From positions 1-5,804 of the forward strand of contig JARFQQ010000026.1 in the NCBI GenBank assembly GCA_029287695.1: DNA of 5,804 nucleotides, given 5' to 3'. This DNA comes from Gammaproteobacteria bacterium (GTDB lineage: Bacteria; Pseudomonadota; Gammaproteobacteria; Chromatiales; Chromatiaceae). The position numbers and the translations under genes were made by a program. The notes beneath the pieces are model-generated. The model was not told the DNA's origin, ran no database searches, and was given only the letters and a program-made list of their open reading frames with translations. Below, in pieces: positions 1 through 4,006 of the stretch (positions are counted from its first letter, which is position 1; every line of letters starts with the position of its first letter).

Positions 1-32
1 GGATCAACAGATCCCGGTTGACGCCTGCACCC

Positions 33-476
33 ATGGTTAGGAAAAAGAGTTCAAAATCCCCCCACAGCCTCCTCAATGACAAGCTTCGCGAAACCGCCAG
101 CGAGATATTCGACGAGGTGGATGAAGCCAGCGACCTCATGATCCATGAACTGCGTACGGGACTGGAGCAAATCAGCGAAAGCATGTCCAATGCCGCGAAA
201 GTTGCGCAGGAGACATCGAAATCCGTCGGTCACAAAGTACGGGAAATCGATTCAAGGGATGTGCTGCTGAATCTCATGGACGAAGTCGAGGAGATATCGA
301 CAGGGCTGATGGACGGCGTCGGGAAGCAATTCAGGGAACTGAGGGAACGGATCGAGGAATCTGGAACCGCGGCTGAGGAAGAGAAGACGCCTGCGAAAAA
401 GAAAACTACCAGGAAGAAAGCCGTTCGGCGCAAGACTGCTGGTAAGAAAAAGAAGGTTATCCGCAAGAAGAGCTAG
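33..476 (+). CDS. Helical protein with histone-H1-like Lys/Arg-rich C-terminal tail (hypothetical)
   Basis: I do not recognise a specific family. From the ATG at 33 the protein is 147 residues. Residues about 12-110 are charged and heptad-like with few prolines, and should form long amphipathic or coiled-coil helices. An acidic stretch (AAEEEK) then leads into a tail (about 118-147) in which 17 of 30 residues are Lys or Arg, with AKKK, RKK and GKKKK blocks like histone H1, AlgP or PhaF-type phasin tails. No signal peptide or membrane segment is seen, so it is probably cytoplasmic. The tail suggests binding to DNA, RNA or another polyanion (inference). The start is uncertain: the frame is open to the left edge, a TTG at 18 is an alternative, and neither start has a clear Shine-Dalgarno, so the gene could begin outside the window. 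It converges on the small minus-strand gene, with 3 bases between the stops. Confidence 0.75.
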   Translation: MVRKKSSKSPHSLLNDKLRETASEIFDEVDEASDLMIHELRTGLEQISESMSNAAKVAQETSKSVGHKVREIDSRDVLLNLMDEVEEISTGLMDGVGKQFRELRERIEESGTAAEEEKTPAKKKTTRKKAVRRKTAGKKKKVIRKKS

Positions 477-496
477 CGCTTATTCTTCCGTTTTTG
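465..496 (+). terminator. Possible intrinsic terminator at the convergent junction
   Basis: An imperfect inverted repeat spans the stop codon of the Lys-rich gene: AGC (471-473) pairs with GCT (478-480), and GAAG (467-470) can pair with CTTC (485-488) across a 4-base bulge. TTTTT (491-495) follows. The T-run favours termination in the plus direction only. The stem is weak and lies inside both coding ends, so this is tentative. Confidence 0.25.
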
Positions 497-659
497 TCTG
501 TCGACCGGTTCGCTCGCTCATCATTTCGCCAGTCTGCTGGGCTGATCCGTCATCCTCATTTTCAAGTTTTTCACGAATATGTTCATTGCGGCCCACCTGC
601 TTACCGACGTAGTAGCCGAATGTGGCCAGCGCTACGCCGGCAATGAGTCTGAAGATCAT
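480..659 (-). CDS. 59-residue single-pass membrane protein (hypothetical)
   Basis: This short gene reads ATG (659-657) to TAA (482-480). AGGAG at 671-667 lies 7 bases before the ATG, a near-ideal Shine-Dalgarno that fixes the start. The protein begins MIFRLIAGVALATFGYYVGK: residues 1-18 form one hydrophobic helix with small-residue spacing (G8, G15, G19, G23), a pattern seen in helix-packing membrane segments. A hydrophilic tail of about 40 residues, rich in Glu, Gln and Thr, follows. It probably sits in the inner membrane with the tail in the cytoplasm, given the basic residues after the helix. It is third in the minus-strand block, 79 bases after the HMA_2 gene, and is probably co-transcribed with it. 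I recognise no family. Reality of the gene is well supported by the RBS, the frame, and the fact that it fills the gap exactly. Confidence 0.75.
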   Translation of the reverse strand: MIFRLIAGVALATFGYYVGKQVGRNEHIREKLENEDDGSAQQTGEMMSERTGRQTKTEE

Positions 660-738
660 GAATGGACTCCTGTAAAGATCTCGGAGAAATTACTTTCAAT
701 CCGGGGCTGGCAGTACGTAACGACTCGAAGAGCAACCC

Positions 739-1227
739 TCAATCCGCACCCGCACCCGGAAAATTCCCGCCGTTGGATGTCACCAGGCTGAGTGCAGCCA
801 GAAACATGGGTATTGCAGGCCCTGAAAAATTGCCCCTTGCCGCCTGCTGGAGAGTCATCAGCATGGCGATGACGAATGCGAGCGTGCGCAAGTCAAAACC
901 ACCCGAGCTGATTTCGTTGATCAATGAATCTGTTCGGCCAAGCTTTGCAGTCACTGCTTCCATCGGCCTGACTGCAGGTGGCTTCTCCGCGATCACATCG
1001 AAAAGCCCGAGTCGCTCCAGCTTGGGCCGGACCGCGTCGTAGCTGTGAAAAGGGTGCTCAAGCAGTATGCTTGCGCTCACAGGGCTCACCTCCACCCCGG
1101 AAAACAGCGATAGTGACGTCAGCTGCTCCTCGAGCATGTCGAAGTAATCGCTATCCTGGCATCTCTCCGGAATACGGAGTCTCAGCCGGTTTCGGATCTG
1201 GTGAACAATATAAGCTTTGGGCAGCAT
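739..1227 (-). CDS. HMA_2-like domain protein with two C-terminal membrane helices
   Basis: The protein is 162 residues. Residues about 4-60 have the beta-alpha-beta pattern of a degenerate heavy-metal-associated (ferredoxin-like) fold: a strand with RNRLRLRIP, a helix MLEEQLTSL, then the strands GVEVSPVSASILLEH. This matches the HMA_2 type usually linked to P-type ATPases. The CxxC metal site of true HMA domains is absent; the only cysteine is C23, so classical soft-metal binding is unlikely. Residues about 111-128 and 134-152 are hydrophobic and should form a membrane hairpin. The fold may therefore be a membrane-tethered regulatory or docking module for the ATPase encoded in the same window (inference). 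The ATG lies 6 bases after the stop of the DUF5132 gene with no clear Shine-Dalgarno, which suggests translational coupling. Family assignment is from pattern recognition, without a profile search. Confidence 0.75.
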   Translation of the reverse strand: MLPKAYIVHQIRNRLRLRIPERCQDSDYFDMLEEQLTSLSLFSGVEVSPVSASILLEHPFHSYDAVRPKLERLGLFDVIAEKPPAVRPMEAVTAKLGRTDSLINEISSGGFDLRTLAFVIAMLMTLQQAARGNFSGPAIPMFLAALSLVTSNGGNFPGAGAD

Positions 1228-1233
1228 ATGCGA

Positions 1234-1527
1234 TCAATGCATCGAACCGGCATCCGCGGACGCATCGGCAACGCTCTCGGAGGCGTCCTCTGCTGCACTT
1301 GCAGTGTCATGCATCTCCTCGTGCACTTCCGCCACGATATCATCGACCGCTTCACCGAGTAGCTCGATATTTTCCCGGCCCTTCTCGTAAACGCGGAGAC
1401 CTGCCTTGAGCGCGGAGCGGGCTGCAGGCTGGAGCACAGGGGCCAGGGCAGCGATGACAAGCGGAGTCAGGACGGCAACACCGAATCCGATCGCCAGGCC
1501 CTTGAAGAGTTCATTGTTGGGTGTCAC
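1234..1527 (-). CDS. DUF5132-like small membrane protein
   Basis: The protein is 97 residues from the GTG at 1527. It opens with MTPNNELFKG, then a hydrophobic helix at about 11-31 (LAIGFGVAVLTPLVIAALAP), then an amphipathic region with ALKAGLRVYEKGRENIELLGEAVDD. The order LFKG, hydrophobic helix, Pro-containing segment and YEKGRE is what I associate with DUF5132. The C-terminal 25 residues are low-complexity Ala/Ser/Asp/Glu. GTG is preferred because GAGGA (1541-1537) lies 9 bases upstream; the only longer option is a TTG at 1557 adding 10 non-hydrophobic residues, and no in-frame ATG is suitable. It is first in the minus-strand block and ends 6 bases before the HMA_2 gene. Its molecular role is unknown; the membrane location and the HMA_2 neighbour suggest an accessory subunit of the ATPase system. 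Confidence 0.75.
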   Translation of the reverse strand: MTPNNELFKGLAIGFGVAVLTPLVIAALAPVLQPAARSALKAGLRVYEKGRENIELLGEAVDDIVAEVHEEMHDTASAAEDASESVADASADAGSMH

Positions 1528-1569
1528 GTCAGTTTTTCCTCGGGTAGGCAGAATCAACCCTCGTACCAG

Positions 1570-1596
1570 TTTATCCCATCAGGAAAAAAATGGTAA
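1570..1596 (-). promoter_or_regulatory. Candidate promoter for the DUF5132-HMA_2 block
   Basis: On the minus strand an extended -10 element TGG-GATAAA (TG at 1578-1577, hexamer 1575-1570, 4 of 6 matches to TATAAT) lies about 43 bases before the GTG at 1527. A weak -35-like TTACCA (1596-1591) is 15 bases further upstream, shorter than the usual 17. Its position in the divergent intergenic region fits the first gene of the block. The call is by eye and tentative. Confidence 0.25.
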
Positions 1597-1643
1597 TCTC
1601 GAAAGAGAGCAGTCTTGCTGTTATTCCAGCGGAGCAACCGACA

Positions 1644-1865
1644 ATGAGAAGTTTGATCGTCACCGGTGTCACCTTCGGCGTTTTCATGGCAGAAGCCATC
1701 ATTCACTACAACATGGGCAAGGCTGATACCAATGGTCGTTTCCGGCTGCAGCTCCCCCCTCCGAAAGAGCTTGCGAAAATCGCTGCCGTCACAGGCGTTT
1801 TCTCTGTGCTCAGCGGGGCAATGATCACCGGTGTGGAAAAACGCCTGCCCAACATCAAAATTTAA
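1644..1865 (+). CDS. 73-residue two-helix membrane protein (hypothetical)
   Basis: The protein begins MRSLIVTGVTFGVFMAEAII. The first hydrophobic helix is about 3-20 and contains E17, followed at once by H21. A polar loop with PPPKEL (38-43) comes next, then a second helix at about 44-63, then a short basic tail. It is probably an inner-membrane hairpin. I do not recognise a named family. Two starts are credible. The ATG at 1644 has GGAG (1631-1634) 9 bases upstream and places the hydrophobic helix right at the N-terminus. The ATG at 1590 has AGGA (1581-1584) 5 bases upstream and would add 18 polar residues, giving 91. I prefer 1644 because the extra segment is featureless and overlaps the divergent promoter area. 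The gene is followed after 87 bases by the EcsC-family gene on the same strand, so the two probably form an operon. Confidence 0.7.
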   Translation: MRSLIVTGVTFGVFMAEAIIHYNMGKADTNGRFRLQLPPPKELAKIAAVTGVFSVLSGAMITGVEKRLPNIKI

Positions 1866-1923
1866 CACCGGCCGGCTACTGTTTGTCAGCGGTTGAAAAC
1901 CAGAAAACAGAGGCAGCAGAGTA

Positions 1924-1956
1924 ATGCGCACTCCGGATAGCCAGAGAGACAGATGA
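1924..1956 (+). other. Possible 10-codon leader ORF overlapping the EcsC-family start
   Basis: An ATG at 1924 opens a 10-codon frame (MRTPDSQRDR) that stops with TGA at 1954-1956, overlapping the ATG of the EcsC-family gene in the tetranucleotide ATGA. GAGG (1910-1913) lies 10 bases before the leader ATG, whereas the EcsC-family start has only a poor GAGAG at 4 bases. The arrangement would allow translation of the downstream gene by termination-reinitiation. So short a frame can easily occur by chance. Confidence 0.25.
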
Positions 1957-2786
1957 CCTCCCTGCAGATCACTCCGGTCATCGAAGATGTCGAGATGGAG
2001 CAGTTACGCTGGGCCTACGTGCATCTCGAGCATCCGTCTCTGGCAGCGCGCATGTCTGCCGTACTCGCGGTGCCCGTTGAAGAAGGCATCAAGCTTTTGC
2101 CGAAAAAATGGCAGAAACAGATCGACCGGACAGCCCAGGCGACAATCTGCAGACTCCTGCGGCCCGGTGCTTTGCCGATGATTTCCGGTATTTCACCGCG
2201 AACAAGCAAGTGGGCGCACAGATTTCTCGCAGCAGGCACGGGCGCTGTTGGCGGTTTTTTCGGCCCCCTGACGCTGGTTGCCGAAATGCCGGCGGTCACC
2301 ATGCTGATGCTGCATGCCATCGCGGATATCGCCCGCGAGGAGGGCGAGGACCTGGAGACCGATGATGCGCGACTGGCCTGCGCCCAGGTATTCGCGCTTG
2401 GCGGGCGAACAAAGGATGATGACGCTGCCGACCTCGGTTACTACGCATTGAGAATCATGCTCGGCCTGCATTTCGAACAAAATGTTCTGACCGCTGCAGG
2501 CACGCAGATTCCCGGAAGCATCGAGCTGGCGCGTGCGATCAGCGCGCGTTTCGGTGTCGTGATCTCGGACCATGCGGCGGCACGCGCCATTCCCGTTGCG
2601 GGAGCCGTCAGCGGCGCAATGCTGAATCTCATCTTCATGAATCACTACCAGGATGTCGCACGCGGCCACTTCATCGTGAGACGGCTGGAGCGTGATTACG
2701 GCACCGAGAGGAGTCGCGCGCTATACGAGCAGATCGCAACCGAAGAACTCAGGGAACAATCCTACAACCCGGTCGTCGGCTGGTAA
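1953..2786 (+). CDS. EcsC family protein
   Basis: The 277-residue protein has the features I associate with EcsC-family proteins of proteobacteria. Residues 27-50 carry HPSLAARMSAV followed by PVEEGIKLLP. Residues 92-125 hold a Gly/Ala-rich hydrophobic segment (AAGTGAVGGFFGPLTLVAE) leading into MLMLHAIADIAREEGE. At 141-151 is LACAQVFALGG. Near the C-terminus, 204-246 includes ISDHAAARAIPVAGAVSGAM, then NHYQDVARGHFIVRRLE. The family is named after EcsC of the Bacillus Ecs ABC transporter locus; its biochemical role is not defined, and no ABC transporter is visible here. Hydrophobic stretches at 92-121 and 212-230 suggest membrane association. The ATG at 1953 has a weak Shine-Dalgarno (GAGAG 1944-1948), but the protein's conserved region begins soon after, so the start is reasonable. 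The gene converges on the MetK homologue with 35 bases between stops and no convincing terminator. Confidence 0.85.
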   Translation: MTSLQITPVIEDVEMEQLRWAYVHLEHPSLAARMSAVLAVPVEEGIKLLPKKWQKQIDRTAQATICRLLRPGALPMISGISPRTSKWAHRFLAAGTGAVGGFFGPLTLVAEMPAVTMLMLHAIADIAREEGEDLETDDARLACAQVFALGGRTKDDDAADLGYYALRIMLGLHFEQNVLTAAGTQIPGSIELARAISARFGVVISDHAAARAIPVAGAVSGAMLNLIFMNHYQDVARGHFIVRRLERDYGTERSRALYEQIATEELREQSYNPVVGW

Positions 2787-2821
2787 TTCACGCAGCCTGC
2801 CTCTGTCGGGCCACTGAGCCG

Positions 2822-4006
2822 CTATTTCAGCAGCTTCGCCTTGTCGCTCTGCTCCCACGGCGCATCGAGGTCGACTCTTCCCATGTGTCCATAACTTGCA
2901 AGCTGCCTGTAGAAACCCCGCTCCCTCCCTTCGGCAGGTAACTGCCGCAGACGCAGGTCACGTGCGATGGCGCCGAGACGGAAATCAAAAACATCGCGCA
3001 GGCGGCTGACGATCTCCTGCTCAGGAATCTCCCCGGTACCGAATGTCCGGACCTCGAGATTGACCGGCGCGGGACTGCCGGGAGAATAGCTCAACTGCAA
3101 CTCGCACTCTTGCGCAAGACCTGCCGCCACCACACTCCTCGCAGCATAGCGCGCGATATAGGCCCCGACACGATCGATGCGCAGCGGATCCTTGCCGCTC
3201 AGGGCAGTACCGTTCTGGCGGCAGTAGCCGCCATAGGTGTCCATGCCGGTCTTGCGGCCAGTGAGGCCGGCGTGCAACGCAGGGCCTCCGCCGATCAGCT
3301 GGCCATTCGGATTCACGAAGACAAGTTTTTCATCGATCTTGAGATTTTCTTGTTTTAGCACCGGCTTGACAACATGCTTCAGCAGATCCTGGCGAAGCTG
3401 GTCCAGGTCAGCCGCAGAACTGTCGCTCTGGCTGGCGACGAGATTGATACCCCTGACGCCTTTGACCTTGCCCTCCCTGTAACCGACCGCTACCTGGCTC
3501 TTCCCGTCCGGAAGCAGGTAGGGAATCTTTTCCAGCACTTCTGCAGAGCCCATGCGTTCGGACAATCGATGTGCCAGCCAGATCGGAAGGGGCATCAGTG
3601 CTTCGGTCTGGCTACAGGCATAGCCGAAGAGTGTGACCTGATGTCTGACCGTTACCTTGTCGAGCCCCTTCTCGCCCAGCTCCTCCAGGTCGATCCTGGG
3701 GCGCATGGCCGACTGGTCCTTGATGCTGGTCATGACGGTGCAGTTATTGGCATCGAAGACACTCTTCGGATAACCGGCACTGGCGATGACATTGCGTGCA
3801 ATGGCGACAAGGTCGAGATTCGCCGTGGATGCATACTGGGCCGAGATGAAAAGAATACCGCTGGCGACGGCGCATTCCGCATCCACTGTCGATAGCGGAT
3901 CACGCGCGAGAAAATGATCGACAATCGCATCGCTGACCTGGTCGCTGAGCTTGTCAGGATGGCCCGCAGTAACGGATTCCGATGTAAAGATGGTCAGCTC
4001 TTTCAC
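2822..4006 (-). CDS. Divergent S-adenosylmethionine synthetase (MetK) homologue
   Basis: The 394-residue protein aligns over its full length with bacterial methionine adenosyltransferase (ATP + Met to AdoMet; about 384 residues in E. coli). It has the SESVTAGHPDK N-terminus, FDANNCTV, LFGYAC, MPLPIWLAHRL, DGKSQV, GLTGRK, DTYGG, SGKDP, VAAGLAQ and SYGHMGR. Using an alignment from memory, it retains H16, D18, E44, Q98, K169, R251, K252, K272 and D278, but has Q57 for E55, H122 for D118, H245 for D238 and R276 for K269 (E. coli numbering second). Both MAT signatures are altered: GAGDQG reads TVRHQV, and the GGGAFSxKD motif reads NGTALSGKD. Catalysis or substrate choice is probably changed, so I give no gene symbol. 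The GTG start is fixed by GAGGAG (4020-4015), 8 bases upstream. It overlaps the ATPase stop in GTGA, implying coupled translation. It is probably a second, specialised copy. Confidence 0.9.
   Translation of the reverse strand: MKELTIFTSESVTAGHPDKLSDQVSDAIVDHFLARDPLSTVDAECAVASGILFISAQYASTANLDLVAIARNVIASAGYPKSVFDANNCTVMTSIKDQSAMRPRIDLEELGEKGLDKVTVRHQVTLFGYACSQTEALMPLPIWLAHRLSERMGSAEVLEKIPYLLPDGKSQVAVGYREGKVKGVRGINLVASQSDSSAADLDQLRQDLLKHVVKPVLKQENLKIDEKLVFVNPNGQLIGGGPALHAGLTGRKTGMDTYGGYCRQNGTALSGKDPLRIDRVGAYIARYAARSVVAAGLAQECELQLSYSPGSPAPVNLEVRTFGTGEIPEQEIVSRLRDVFDFRLGAIARDLRLRQLPAEGRERGFYRQLASYGHMGRVDLDAPWEQSDKAKLLK

Noticed and set aside
671..699. Minus-strand TTGAAA (699-694), 17-base spacer, TTTACA (676-671) as a promoter for the 59-residue gene.
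   Set aside because: The -10 matches only 3 of 6, and transcription would start inside the Shine-Dalgarno, removing it from the mRNA. Read-through from the HMA_2 gene is more likely.
978..1409. Long plus-strand open frame opposite the HMA_2 and DUF5132 genes.
   Set aside because: Its product is Arg/Pro/Ser-rich with no family pattern, as expected of an antisense shadow in GC-rich DNA, while the opposing genes have recognisable domains.
1866..1923. CCGGCCGG palindrome and GGTTGAAAACC hairpin after the two-helix protein gene, considered as a terminator or regulator.
   Set aside because: The stems are short and no T-run follows; the same-strand EcsC-family gene downstream suggests read-through.
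2193..2669. Minus-strand open frame inside the EcsC-family gene.
   Set aside because: The EcsC-family frame on the plus strand carries clear family motifs; the reverse frame shows no domain and no ribosome binding site of note.
2787..2821. Bidirectional terminator between the convergent EcsC-family and MetK-like genes.
   Set aside because: Only 3-base pairings were found in this 35-base gap, and there is no T-run on either strand.
3374..3895. 173-codon plus-strand open frame opposite the MetK-like gene.
   Set aside because: It lies entirely within a full-length MetK homologue on the other strand and encodes no recognisable motif.
2822..4006. Reading the MetK homologue as a pseudogene because of the altered motifs.
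   Set aside because: The frame is intact over 394 codons with a strong Shine-Dalgarno and conserved flanking motifs. This fits specialisation better than decay.
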